Source: CBDDBU01 sp965226045 (lineage in GTDB: Bacteria > Pseudomonadota > Alphaproteobacteria > VGEJ01). Taken from it: 64,000 nt of DNA. Positions within the stretch are counted from its first letter, which is position 1, and every line of letters starts with the position of its first letter. Both the position numbers and the translations under genes were made by a program. The notes beneath the pieces are model-generated. The model saw only the letters and a program-made list of their open reading frames with translations. It was not told the origin of the DNA and did not search any database. Positions 16,285 to 24,262 of this stretch are shown here, piece by piece. The stretch covers positions 1 through 64,000 of the forward strand of contig CBDDBU010000014.1 of assembly GCA_965226045.1 (NCBI GenBank). Direction: 5' to 3'.

Positions 16285-17274
16285 ATGATAGATCCCTTCG
16301 GCCGCCATATCAGCTACCTTCGGGTGTCGGTGACCGACCGCTGCGACTTCCGCTGCGTCTATTGCATGTCGGAGAACATGACGTTCTTGCCCAAGCAGGA
16401 ACTGTTGACGCTGGAGGAACTTGACCGCCTGTGTCGCGCGTTCATCCGCAAGGGCGTGCGCAAGCTGAGGCTCACCGGCGGCGAGCCGCTGGTGCGGCGT
16501 GGCATCATGGGCTTGGTCCGGGACCTCGGACGACTGTTGGATGGCGGTGGACTCGACGAGCTGACGCTCACCACTAACGGCAGCCAGCTCGCGCGCCACG
16601 CGGCCGAGCTGGTTGAGTGTGGCGTCCGCCGTGTCAACGTCTCGCTCGACACTCTTGATTCCGAGAAGTTTCGCGCCATCACCCGCTGGGGCCGCTTCGA
16701 GGACGTGATGGCTGGGCTCGCTGCGGCCAAGGCGGCCGGCCTGGACATCAAGATCAATACCGTTGCGTTGAAGGGCGTCAACGCCGATGAGTTCGACCGC
16801 CTGATTGCGTGGTGCGGCGAGGAGGGCTTCGACCTCACGCTGATCGAGACCATGCCGCTCGGCGAGGTGGACGAGGACCGCACCGACCAGTACCTGCCGC
16901 TCTCGGTGGTCCGTGGCCAGCTCGCCCGGCGCTGGACCCTGGAAGACAGCGACCATCAATCGGGCGGGCCGGCTCGCTACGTGACGGTCCGCGAAACCGG
17001 CCAGCGGCTTGGCTTCATCACGCCGCTCACCCACAACTTCTGCGAAAGCTGCAATCGGGTGCGGCTGACCTGCACCGGCACGCTCTATATGTGCCTGGGC
17101 CAGGAGGACGCCGCCGACCTGCGGGCGCCGCTGCGCGGCGGCGAAAGCGACGCACCCCTCGACGCGGCGATCGACGAGGCGATCGGCCGCAAGCCCAAGG
17201 GGCACGACTTCGTGATCGACCGCCGCCACAGCCAACCCGCACTCGCCCGGCATATGAGCGTCACCGGCGGCTGA
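16285..17274 (+). CDS. moaA: GTP 3',8-cyclase MoaA
   Basis: A radical SAM enzyme that rearranges GTP in the first step of molybdenum cofactor synthesis. In 329 residues it has the N-terminal cluster motif Cys20-x3-Cys24-x2-Cys27 (TDRCDFRCVYCMS), LRLTGGEPLVRRGI, the C-terminal cluster CESCNRVRLTC with a further Cys (YMCLGQ), and a terminal Gly-Gly (MSVTGG) needed for activity in the family. The ATG at 16285 matches the family start. It supplies cofactor needed by the large molybdenum hydroxylase cluster 3 kb downstream. Confidence 0.96.
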   Translation: MIDPFGRHISYLRVSVTDRCDFRCVYCMSENMTFLPKQELLTLEELDRLCRAFIRKGVRKLRLTGGEPLVRRGIMGLVRDLGRLLDGGGLDELTLTTNGSQLARHAAELVECGVRRVNVSLDTLDSEKFRAITRWGRFEDVMAGLAAAKAAGLDIKINTVALKGVNADEFDRLIAWCGEEGFDLTLIETMPLGEVDEDRTDQYLPLSVVRGQLARRWTLEDSDHQSGGPARYVTVRETGQRLGFITPLTHNFCESCNRVRLTCTGTLYMCLGQEDAADLRAPLRGGESDAPLDAAIDEAIGRKPKGHDFVIDRRHSQPALARHMSVTGG

Positions 17275-17366
17275 CGTCGGCCCCGGCGCCCTGAACGATG
17301 GTGGCGCGGGGGCCGCCTCGCTCTACTGCCGACCCCTTCGCTGACCCCTTCGCGAGTCGCACTCCC

Positions 17367-18134
17367 ATGTCCGACCTCAAGGTCGCTTTTGTCGCGTCGC
17401 GTGCGCCGGCCGCCCAAAAGGGACTGGCGAGACTCAGCGAAAGATACGGCGGCGTGTCGCCGCGCCGGGCCGATGTGATCGTCGCCTTGGGTGGTGATGG
17501 GTTCGTTCTCGAGACCCTGCATCGCTACAAAGATACCGATACGCCGGTCTACGGGATGAATCGCGGCACCGTCGGCTTTCTCATGAACGAGTATCGCGAG
17601 CGCGGCCTCCTCAAACGACTGATGGTGGCCGAACGTGTCGTCCTCTATCCGCTGCGCATGAAGGCCACGCAGTCCTCGGGCCGGGTGCGTGAGGCGCACG
17701 CGATCAACGAGGTCTCGCTGCTGCGTCAGACCCGCCAGGCCGCCAAAGTCCGCATCTCCATCGACGGCGTGGTACGCATCAAGGAATTAATCTGCGATGG
17801 CGTGATCGTCGCCACGCCGGCCGGCAGCACCGCCTACAACCTGTCCGCGCACGGGCCGATCGTGCCCATGGGCGCGGACGTGCTGGCGCTGACTCCGATC
17901 AGCGCCTTTCGGCCGCGACGCTGGCGCGGCGCGCTGTTGCCGCGCCGCAGCAGCATCCGGTTCGACATCCAGGACGGCGCGAAGCGGCCTGTCAGCGCGG
18001 TCGCCGACCATGAAGAGGTGCGCGACGTGGTCCGGGTCGAGGTGCATGAGGATCTCGATCACCGATTCTGTCTTCTCTACGACCCCGAGCACAACTTCGA
18101 GGAGCGCATACTCAACGAACAGTTCACGCCGTGA
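17367..18134 (+). CDS. nadK: NAD kinase
   Basis: Phosphorylates NAD to NADP. The 255-residue protein has the GGDG motif (about residues 42-45, in VIVALGGDGFVLETL), NRGTVGFLMNEY and the DGVIVATPAGSTAYNLSAHG segment, shown as DGVIVATPAG and STAYNLSAHG. The alphaproteobacterial short form matches this length. The ATG at 17367 is the family start; the frame is open to 17298. Its stop overlaps the GTG of the next gene. Confidence 0.95.
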   Translation: MSDLKVAFVASRAPAAQKGLARLSERYGGVSPRRADVIVALGGDGFVLETLHRYKDTDTPVYGMNRGTVGFLMNEYRERGLLKRLMVAERVVLYPLRMKATQSSGRVREAHAINEVSLLRQTRQAAKVRISIDGVVRIKELICDGVIVATPAGSTAYNLSAHGPIVPMGADVLALTPISAFRPRRWRGALLPRRSSIRFDIQDGAKRPVSAVADHEEVRDVVRVEVHEDLDHRFCLLYDPEHNFEERILNEQFTP

Positions 18135-19123
18135 CCGGGTCGCTCGCCGGGCCGGCGACCGACGTACCTGCGATTGACGTGCCGACGCTCGAGTTGGCGC
18201 CCGTCGACATCACGCCCTGGCGCCACGGCAACACCGATATCGACTACGTCATGACATTCGACAGCGGCCGGCCGGGCCCGCACCTGATGATCAACGCGCT
18301 TACCCACGGCAACGAAATCAGCGGCGCCCATGCGCTCAAGTTCTTGTTCGAGGCCGAGGCGCGGCCGGTCCACGGCAAGCTCACGTTGAGCTTCGCCAAC
18401 GTCGCGGCCTACGAAGCCTTCGATGCCGCCGCGCCCCAAGCGTCGCGCTATCTCGATGAGGACTTCAATCGACTTTGGGGTCCGGATTTCGGCGACGGCG
18501 CCACGGACCGCTCTCGCGAGCGGGCGCGGGCGCTCGCCATGCTACCGGTGGTGCGCGAGGTGGATCACCTGCTCGATCTCCACTCGATGGGGATTGACGG
18601 CCCGCCTCTGCTCGTGGCTGGCCCGCTGACCAAGAGCCGCGCGCTCGCCGAGGCGCTCGCCTATCCCGGCATCATTGTTGTTGATGACGGACATCCGAGC
18701 GGCGTCCGGCTGCGTGATTTCGGCGCTTGGGCCGATCCCGATCGCGTACGCACGGCGGCTTTGGTCGAGTGCGGCCAGCACTGGCGGCGATCGAGCGTGG
18801 CCGTCGCGATCCAAACGTGTGTCCGCTTCCTCGCGCATTTCGCCGCCGTCCCGGCGGATTTCGTGGCCGAACATCTCGTGCCGGGGACGCTGGCGCCGCA
18901 GCGCGTCGTCGAGGTCAGCGAACTGGTGTGGGTGCGCCACCCCGCGTTCCGCTTCGTACGCGACTTCGCGGGTCTCGAGGTCATCGCGCGCCGAGGAACG
19001 CTGATCGCCTACGACGGCGACGAGCCGGTGCGGACGCCCCACGATGACTGCGTCCTTGTCATGCCCTCGGTGGACCTCACGCCGGGCGTGACGGCGGTGC
19101 GCCTCGGCCGCTTTGTCGCCTGA
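18131..19123 (+). CDS. Succinylglutamate desuccinylase/aspartoacylase family protein
   Basis: A 330-residue M14-like zinc hydrolase. NALTHGNEISGAHAL gives the His and Glu zinc ligands, LDEDFNRLWG is the arginine-containing substrate loop and LLDLHSMGIDGPPLL carries the second His. The family removes acyl groups from amino acids; the true substrate is not clear. It begins with a GTG overlapping the nadK stop and is followed at 11 nt by an AbrB-type membrane protein, so the three may be co-transcribed. Confidence 0.85.
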   Translation: MTGSLAGPATDVPAIDVPTLELAPVDITPWRHGNTDIDYVMTFDSGRPGPHLMINALTHGNEISGAHALKFLFEAEARPVHGKLTLSFANVAAYEAFDAAAPQASRYLDEDFNRLWGPDFGDGATDRSRERARALAMLPVVREVDHLLDLHSMGIDGPPLLVAGPLTKSRALAEALAYPGIIVVDDGHPSGVRLRDFGAWADPDRVRTAALVECGQHWRRSSVAVAIQTCVRFLAHFAAVPADFVAEHLVPGTLAPQRVVEVSELVWVRHPAFRFVRDFAGLEVIARRGTLIAYDGDEPVRTPHDDCVLVMPSVDLTPGVTAVRLGRFVA

Positions 19124-19134
19124 GCGATGCGGCG

Positions 19135-20214
19135 ATGAAGGCGCCGGAAGCACGGCCGGCTACATCGCTGACGGCGCCGCAACCCTTCGATGGGCGCGCG
19201 GTGGCGCAAGGCCTTGCCCTCGGCGCCGGCGGCGGGGTTCTGTTCAACCTCCTTAACATGCCGCTGTCTTGGATGCTCGGCGCGATGTGCCTGACGACGG
19301 CCGCCTCGCTGGCCGGTGTCAAGGTACAAGTGCCGGGCGGCGTGCGTACCGCCATGATCGCGGTCCTGGGCGTGATGCTGGGCAGCGTCTTCTCGCCCGA
19401 GGTGTTCGACAATCTCGCGCGTTGGGCCCATGGACTCATCGCGCTAATTACCTACGTCGCGATCGTCGCCGCCTTCGGCGTCCTCTACTTCATGAAGGTG
19501 GCGGGATTAGACCGTGTCACGGCCTATTTCTCGGCGATGCCGGGGGGCCTGAGCGAGATGGTCCTGGTGGGCGACGCGCTGGGTGGCGATGGGCGCACGA
19601 TCTCACTCATCCATACCGTGCGCATTCTCATTTTGGTGCTGGTGATTCCGGTCTATTTCCGCTTCGTCCAAGGCCTCGATGTGCCGGCCACCGCCCAGAC
19701 CGGCGGCATCGCCGGCCTCGACATGGGGGATGCGGCTATCCTGATCGCCTGCGGCCTCGCCGGCTTTTGGCTGGCGCGGCGGCTCAAGGTGCCGGCGGCG
19801 GGACTAGTGGGTCCGATGGTGCTGTCGGCGGCGATCCATCTCGCGGGACTGACTCAGTCGCATCCGCCGGCCGAGATCATCGCCATCGCTCAGGTCGGGG
19901 TTGGCGCCGCTATTGGTTGCCGCTTCGCCGGCGTCTCGATCCGCCGCGTCGCGCACATTCTTCGTCTCGGCGCTGGCAGCGCCGTCTTGATGCTGGCGCT
20001 GACTGCGGCGCTGGCGTGGGGGGTCGAGAGCCTGGGCGGGACCAGTTTTTTCGTCATGGTACTGGCGCTGGCGCCGGGCGGGCTGGCCGAAATGAGCCTG
20101 ATCGCGCTTGCCCTCGGCGCTGACACCGTGTTTGTGTCGACGATGCACATCGTTCGCATCGCGATCATCATCACGCTGGCTCCTTTTGCGTACCGCCTCC
20201 TGCCCACGCGCTGA
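19135..20214 (+). CDS. AbrB family membrane protein (duplicated AbrB domain)
   Basis: A 359-residue polytopic membrane protein of the PF05145/TIGR03082 type. Two copies of the repeat are visible: LNMPLSWMLGAMCLTTA ... SAMPGGLSEMVLVGDALGGD in the first half and VPAAGLVGPMVLSAAIH ... LAPGGLAEMSLIALALGAD in the second, each split here for brevity. The family was once called ammonia monooxygenase-like, but that is a misannotation; it is probably a transporter or membrane regulator. Start ATG 19135. Confidence 0.85.
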   Translation: MKAPEARPATSLTAPQPFDGRAVAQGLALGAGGGVLFNLLNMPLSWMLGAMCLTTAASLAGVKVQVPGGVRTAMIAVLGVMLGSVFSPEVFDNLARWAHGLIALITYVAIVAAFGVLYFMKVAGLDRVTAYFSAMPGGLSEMVLVGDALGGDGRTISLIHTVRILILVLVIPVYFRFVQGLDVPATAQTGGIAGLDMGDAAILIACGLAGFWLARRLKVPAAGLVGPMVLSAAIHLAGLTQSHPPAEIIAIAQVGVGAAIGCRFAGVSIRRVAHILRLGAGSAVLMLALTAALAWGVESLGGTSFFVMVLALAPGGLAEMSLIALALGADTVFVSTMHIVRIAIIITLAPFAYRLLPTR

Positions 20215-20225
20215 TCAACAAAAGG

Positions 20226-20254
20226 TTGGCCCGTTCGCCGCACCTCCGTACAAT
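20226..20254 (+). promoter_or_regulatory. Probable sigma-70-type promoter of the molybdenum hydroxylase operon
   Basis: TTGGCC at 20226-20231 and TACAAT at 20249-20254 are separated by 17 nt, matching four of six and five of six consensus bases. The element is about 60 nt upstream of the first subunit gene, which has AGGGAG as its ribosome site. Confidence 0.5.
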
Positions 20255-20314
20255 CGCCCCGCCCTCGGCCCCAGCCGGCACGGCGCGAAAGAAACCAGGG
20301 AGATTCGGAACCAG

Positions 20315-21175
20315 ATGCGATACCAAGCCCCGGGCACAATCGACGAAGCCGTGGCCGCCTTGGCGGCCGCCAACGGCGGGGCCCAAGTACTGGCCGGCGG
20401 CACCGACCTCCTGGTGCAGCTGCGCGCCGGCATGATCGGACCAGAGGTGATCGTTGACATCAAGCAGATCCCCGAATTGCGCGCGATCGCCGCCGAGAAC
20501 GGCGGATTTCGTATCGGCGCCGCCGTCGCGGGCGCCGAGATGGGCGAGCACGCGGCGCTCAAGGCGAGCTGGCCCGGCGTGGTCGAGGCGATGGAGCTGA
20601 TCGGCTCGACTCAGATCCAGGGCCGAGCGACCCCGGGCGGCAACCTCTGCAACGCCTCGCCGGCCGCCGATTGTGTGCCGGCGATGGTGGCTGCGAGCGG
20701 CGTGTGCACCATCGCCGGCCCCACTGGTCGCCGCGATCTTTCCGTCGGAGATGTCGCCACCGGGCCTGGCCAGACCGCGCTCGGCAAGGGCGAGTTCGTG
20801 GTTGATTTCCGGCTGCCGGAGCGCCCGCCGCGGTCGGGCGATGCGTACCTCCGTTTCATTCCCCGGACCGAGATGGATATCGCCGTGGTCGGCGCCGGCG
20901 TCAATGTGACGCTCGATAACGACGGTGTGTGCACCGCCGCCCGGGTCGTGCTCGGCGCGATCGCGCCGCGGATACTGCTGGTGCCCGAGGCGGCGGCGGC
21001 GCTGGTCGGCGCGCGCCTCGATGACGACTCTCTCGGGCGGCTCGATGCGGCCTGTCGCGCGGCCTGCCGGCCGATCGACGACAAACGCGGCACGATCGTA
21101 TATCGGACCAAGGTATCCGGTGTGCTCGCCCGCCGTGCGGCGGCGATCGCATTCGAGCGCGCGAGGACGAGCTGA
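20315..21175 (+). CDS. Molybdenum hydroxylase FAD-binding subunit (CoxM/XdhB-like)
   Basis: The medium subunit of an aerobic CO dehydrogenase/xanthine dehydrogenase family enzyme; it carries FAD and passes electrons from the iron-sulfur subunit to an acceptor. In 286 residues the FAD motifs VLAGGTDLLVQLRAG and ATPGGNLCNASPAAD are intact, with the C-terminal CO_deh_flav_C domain (FIPRTEMDIAVVGAGVNV). The ATG at 20315 begins MRYQAPGTIDEAV, as expected. Its stop overlaps the ATG of the 2Fe-2S subunit. It is the only FAD subunit for three catalytic subunits downstream. Confidence 0.93.
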   Translation: MRYQAPGTIDEAVAALAAANGGAQVLAGGTDLLVQLRAGMIGPEVIVDIKQIPELRAIAAENGGFRIGAAVAGAEMGEHAALKASWPGVVEAMELIGSTQIQGRATPGGNLCNASPAADCVPAMVAASGVCTIAGPTGRRDLSVGDVATGPGQTALGKGEFVVDFRLPERPPRSGDAYLRFIPRTEMDIAVVGAGVNVTLDNDGVCTAARVVLGAIAPRILLVPEAAAALVGARLDDDSLGRLDAACRAACRPIDDKRGTIVYRTKVSGVLARRAAAIAFERARTS

Positions 21176-21657
21176 TGGCGAAGACGCACGTAACGATGAC
21201 CGTGAACGGCGAAGCAGCCGAGCTCTTGTGCGACACGCGGGCCACGCTGCTCGATGTGCTGCGCGATGAGCTTGATCTGACCGGCAGCAAGGAAGGCTGC
21301 TCGTCAGGCGACTGTGGCGCCTGTAGCGTCATGCTGGACGGCCGGCTGGTCTGTTCTTGCTTGGTGTTGGGCGCGGAAGCAGAGGGGCGCGCGATCGAGA
21401 CGATCGAGGGCATGGCCGACGATGACCGCCTCCATCCATTGCAGCAGACGTTTCTGGAGGAAGCGGCGCTGCAATGCGGAATCTGCACGCCGGGCTTCCT
21501 GGTCGCCTCCAAGGCGCTGTTGGACCGCCACCCCGACCCGACCGAGACCGAAGTGCGCTACTGGCTGGCTGGCAACCTGTGTCGCTGCACCGGCTATGAC
21601 AAGATCGTTCGCGCGGTAATGCTTACCGCTGCTGATATGAGAGGAGAGCCACGATGA
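21175..21657 (+). CDS. Molybdenum hydroxylase [2Fe-2S] subunit (CoxS-like)
   Basis: The 160-residue small subunit with two iron-sulfur clusters. The N-terminal plant-type site has GCSSGDCGACSV (Cys42, Cys47, Cys50) plus a downstream Cys (LVCSC). The C-terminal domain has QCGICTPGF and NLCRCTGYDKIV, the two CxxC/CxC pairs. Both ends overlap neighbours, with FAD subunit stop and catalytic subunit start in ATGA-type junctions, so the subunits are made together. Confidence 0.96.
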   Translation: MAKTHVTMTVNGEAAELLCDTRATLLDVLRDELDLTGSKEGCSSGDCGACSVMLDGRLVCSCLVLGAEAEGRAIETIEGMADDDRLHPLQQTFLEEAALQCGICTPGFLVASKALLDRHPDPTETEVRYWLAGNLCRCTGYDKIVRAVMLTAADMRGEPR

Positions 21658-23975
21658 CGACCAACGGCAACGGGTCGACCGAGGGCAACGGACGGAGCGA
21701 GGGGAACGGAGTGGCCCAAGGCAACGGATTGAAGTGGGTTGGCAAGCGGACCATCCGCCCCGATGGAGTCGACAAGGTCACCGGGCGCGCGCAATTCGGC
21801 GCCGACTTCACGTTGCCGGGCATGATCGTCGGCCAGGTTCTAAGAAGCCCCCACGCCCACGCCAACATCCGCTCGATCAAGACCGACAAGGCGGAAGCCC
21901 TGCCCGGCGTGAAGGCGGTCGTCACCTCGGCGGACTTCCCCGAGCTGCCGTCCACGTTCGAGGCGGCTGGCGAGGTGATGCTCAATTTCCGCGATATGTC
22001 GTGCAACGTGTTGGCGCGCAAGAAGGTCCTCTACCATGGCCATGCGGTTGCCGCCGTCGCCGCCACCTCGGTGGCGGTCGCCGACCAGGCTCTGGCCCTG
22101 ATCGAGGTCGACTACGAGGTCCTGCCCCACGTTATCGACGTGGTCGAGGCCATGGCGCCCGATGCGCCGCTTTTGCACGACGACATGTTCACCATCGGCG
22201 TCGAACCGACCCCCGATAAGCCGTCCAACATCGCCAAGCGGGTCGAGTACGGCCTTGGCGACATCGAGGCCGGCTTCAAGGCCGCCGATGTGATCGTCGA
22301 GCGCGAGTTTACGACCAAGGCGGTCCACCAAGCCTATATCGAGCCCCACGCGGCTGTCGCCACCGCGTCGGAGGACGGGCAATGCCACATCTGGTGCTCG
22401 ACCCAGGGCCAATTCGTGGTCCGCGCCCATGTGTCGAAATTGCTCGGACTCGAAATCTCGCAGCTGCGCGTGACCCCCTCGGAGATTGGTGGCGGTTTCG
22501 GCGGCAAGACCGTGGTCTATCTCGAGCCCCTGGCGCTGGCGCTCTCGCTGAAATGTCATCGCCCGGTCAAGATGGTGATGAGCCGTGAAGAGGTGTTCCA
22601 GGCCAGTGGACCGACCTCTGGCGCCCACGTGTGGGTCAAGGTTGGCGCCACCAAGGACGGGCGTATCACCGCCGCCGAGGCGGTGCTGAAGTATCAGGCC
22701 GGCGCCGTTCAGGGCTCGCCGATCATGCCCGGCTGCATGTGCGCCTTCGCCCCCTATGATCTCGAGAACGTCAAGGTGGTCGGGTTCGATGTCGTGAGCA
22801 ACCGTCCCAAGGTGGCCGCCTACCGGGCGCCGGGGGCGCCAATCTCGGAGTTCGGCGTCGAGTGCGTGATCGACGAGGTGGCCAACAAGATCGGCATGGA
22901 CGCGATCGCGTTGCGGGAGAAGAACGCGGCGCGCGAGGGTACCCACGCCGCCTACGGACCGCGTTTCGGCCCCATCGGCTACACCGAGACGCTGCGGGTC
23001 GCCAAGGAGCATCCCCACTACCAAGCGCCGCTTGGGCCCAACCAGGGTCGTGGCGTCGCCTCGGGCTTTTGGTTCAACATTGGCGGCGATTCGAGTGCCG
23101 CGATGCACATCAACGAGGACGGAACCGCGACGGTCATCTCGGGTTGTCCCGATATTGGCGGCTCGCGCGCCTCGCTCGTCATCATGGCGGCGGAGATCCT
23201 GGGCATCGACGTAGACCAGGTGCGGCCGATCATCGCCGACACCAGCTCGATCGGGTACTCCTTCCTCACCGGCGGCAGCCGCGTCACCTTCGCGACGGGC
23301 ATGGCCGTGATCCAGGCCGCCGAAGACGTGGTTCGGCAACTGCGCGAGCGGGCCGCCATGATATGGGAGATCGATGTCGAGGCGGTGGTGTGGGAGAACG
23401 GCGAGGCGCGGCCCTCGGGCAGCAACGCCGGCGAGTTCGAGCCGCTGTCGCTCGGCGATATCGCCGCCAAGGCCGGTAAGACGGGCGGGCCGATCAACGG
23501 CCATGCGTCGCTGAACGCACAGGGCGCGGGTCCGGCTTTTGGCACTCATATCTGTGATGTCGAGGTCGACAAGGAGACCGGCCGGGTCACTGTCTTGCGC
23601 TACACCGCGGTCCAGGATGCGGGCAAGGCCATCCATCCATCCTATGTCGAGGGACAGATCCAGGGCGGCGCGGTTCAGGGCATCGGCTGGGCGCTTAACG
23701 AGGAGTACATTTACGACGAGAAGGGCCGGCTTGAGAACGCGGGCTTCCTCGACTATCGCATTCCGGTCGCCTCGGACATGCCGATGATCGACGCGGTCAT
23801 CGTCGAGGTGCCAAATCCGAAACATCCCTTCGGCGTGCGTGGGGTTGGCGAGGTGCCGCTGTGCCCGCCGATGGCCGCGGTCGCCAACGCGGTTGCCGCC
23901 GCGACAGGGTTGCGCATGGCCGATCTGCCGATCTCGCCGCCGAAGCTACTCGAAGCGATCGATAACGGTCGGTAA
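21654..23975 (+). CDS. Molybdopterin-binding catalytic subunit 1 (xanthine dehydrogenase family)
   Basis: A 773-residue large subunit that binds the molybdenum cofactor and hydroxylates an unknown substrate. It starts with a Gly/Asn-rich leader of about 25 residues (TTNGNGSTEGNG...), then the hammerhead domain (VTGRAQFGADFTLPGM, LRSPHAHANI) and the molybdopterin domain with GGGFGGKT. The active-site loop is AYRAPGAP, and the catalytic Glu lies in RGVGEVPLCPP. The loop differs from form I CO dehydrogenase (AYxCSFR), so CO is not the substrate. It overlaps the 2Fe-2S gene by 4 nt and is likely the catalytic partner of the two preceding subunits. Confidence 0.93.
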   Translation: MTTNGNGSTEGNGRSEGNGVAQGNGLKWVGKRTIRPDGVDKVTGRAQFGADFTLPGMIVGQVLRSPHAHANIRSIKTDKAEALPGVKAVVTSADFPELPSTFEAAGEVMLNFRDMSCNVLARKKVLYHGHAVAAVAATSVAVADQALALIEVDYEVLPHVIDVVEAMAPDAPLLHDDMFTIGVEPTPDKPSNIAKRVEYGLGDIEAGFKAADVIVEREFTTKAVHQAYIEPHAAVATASEDGQCHIWCSTQGQFVVRAHVSKLLGLEISQLRVTPSEIGGGFGGKTVVYLEPLALALSLKCHRPVKMVMSREEVFQASGPTSGAHVWVKVGATKDGRITAAEAVLKYQAGAVQGSPIMPGCMCAFAPYDLENVKVVGFDVVSNRPKVAAYRAPGAPISEFGVECVIDEVANKIGMDAIALREKNAAREGTHAAYGPRFGPIGYTETLRVAKEHPHYQAPLGPNQGRGVASGFWFNIGGDSSAAMHINEDGTATVISGCPDIGGSRASLVIMAAEILGIDVDQVRPIIADTSSIGYSFLTGGSRVTFATGMAVIQAAEDVVRQLRERAAMIWEIDVEAVVWENGEARPSGSNAGEFEPLSLGDIAAKAGKTGGPINGHASLNAQGAGPAFGTHICDVEVDKETGRVTVLRYTAVQDAGKAIHPSYVEGQIQGGAVQGIGWALNEEYIYDEKGRLENAGFLDYRIPVASDMPMIDAVIVEVPNPKHPFGVRGVGEVPLCPPMAAVANAVAAATGLRMADLPISPPKLLEAIDNGR

Positions 23976-23977
23976 CG

Positions 23978-24226
23978 GTGGCCAAGGTCGTGCTCACCAG
24001 TGGAGTAAGCCAACAGTTCACTGGGGGACGGAGCGAGATCGAGGTGCGCGCCGCGACCGTCCGCCAGCTTCTGAGGGAACTTGATGATCTGTATCCGGGG
24101 CTTGGCGGTGAACTGGGTACCGACACCGCTATCGCAATTGACGGCGAGATCTTTCAGGACCCCTACCTCGAGGCGATCGGCGCCGACAGCGAGATCTACT
24201 TCCTGCCGCGCATCGGCGGCGGCTGA
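23978..24226 (+). CDS. MoaD/ThiS-like sulfur-carrier protein
   Basis: An 82-residue ubiquitin-fold protein. It has the MoaD layout: strand (VVLTSGVSQQFTGG), ATVRQLLRELDDLYPGL helix, TAIAIDGEI, and a C-terminal ADSEIYFLPRIGGG ending in the Gly-Gly that would be adenylated and thiocarboxylated. There is one extra Gly at the end. The GTG start is 2 nt after catalytic subunit 1. Lying between catalytic subunits, it may supply sulfur for cofactor maturation or act as a carrier in the pathway. No partner MoeB or MoaE is in the window. Confidence 0.85.
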   Translation: MAKVVLTSGVSQQFTGGRSEIEVRAATVRQLLRELDDLYPGLGGELGTDTAIAIDGEIFQDPYLEAIGADSEIYFLPRIGGG

Positions 24227-24262
24227 CACCCCGGACCTAGGTCTGACCCGGGGAGCGGGCTG

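Noticed and set aside
21840..23825. A 661-codon open frame on the minus strand opposite catalytic subunit 1
   Set aside because: It mirrors the codon structure of a GC-rich gene, has no ribosome site or domain pattern and is rich in His, Arg and Asp from antisense reading. Similar long antisense frames at 4028-5239, 5160-6317, 26463-28580, 35992-37305, 38874-40220 (minus) and 45405-46775, 47882-48844, 51954-52976 (plus) were rejected for the same reason.
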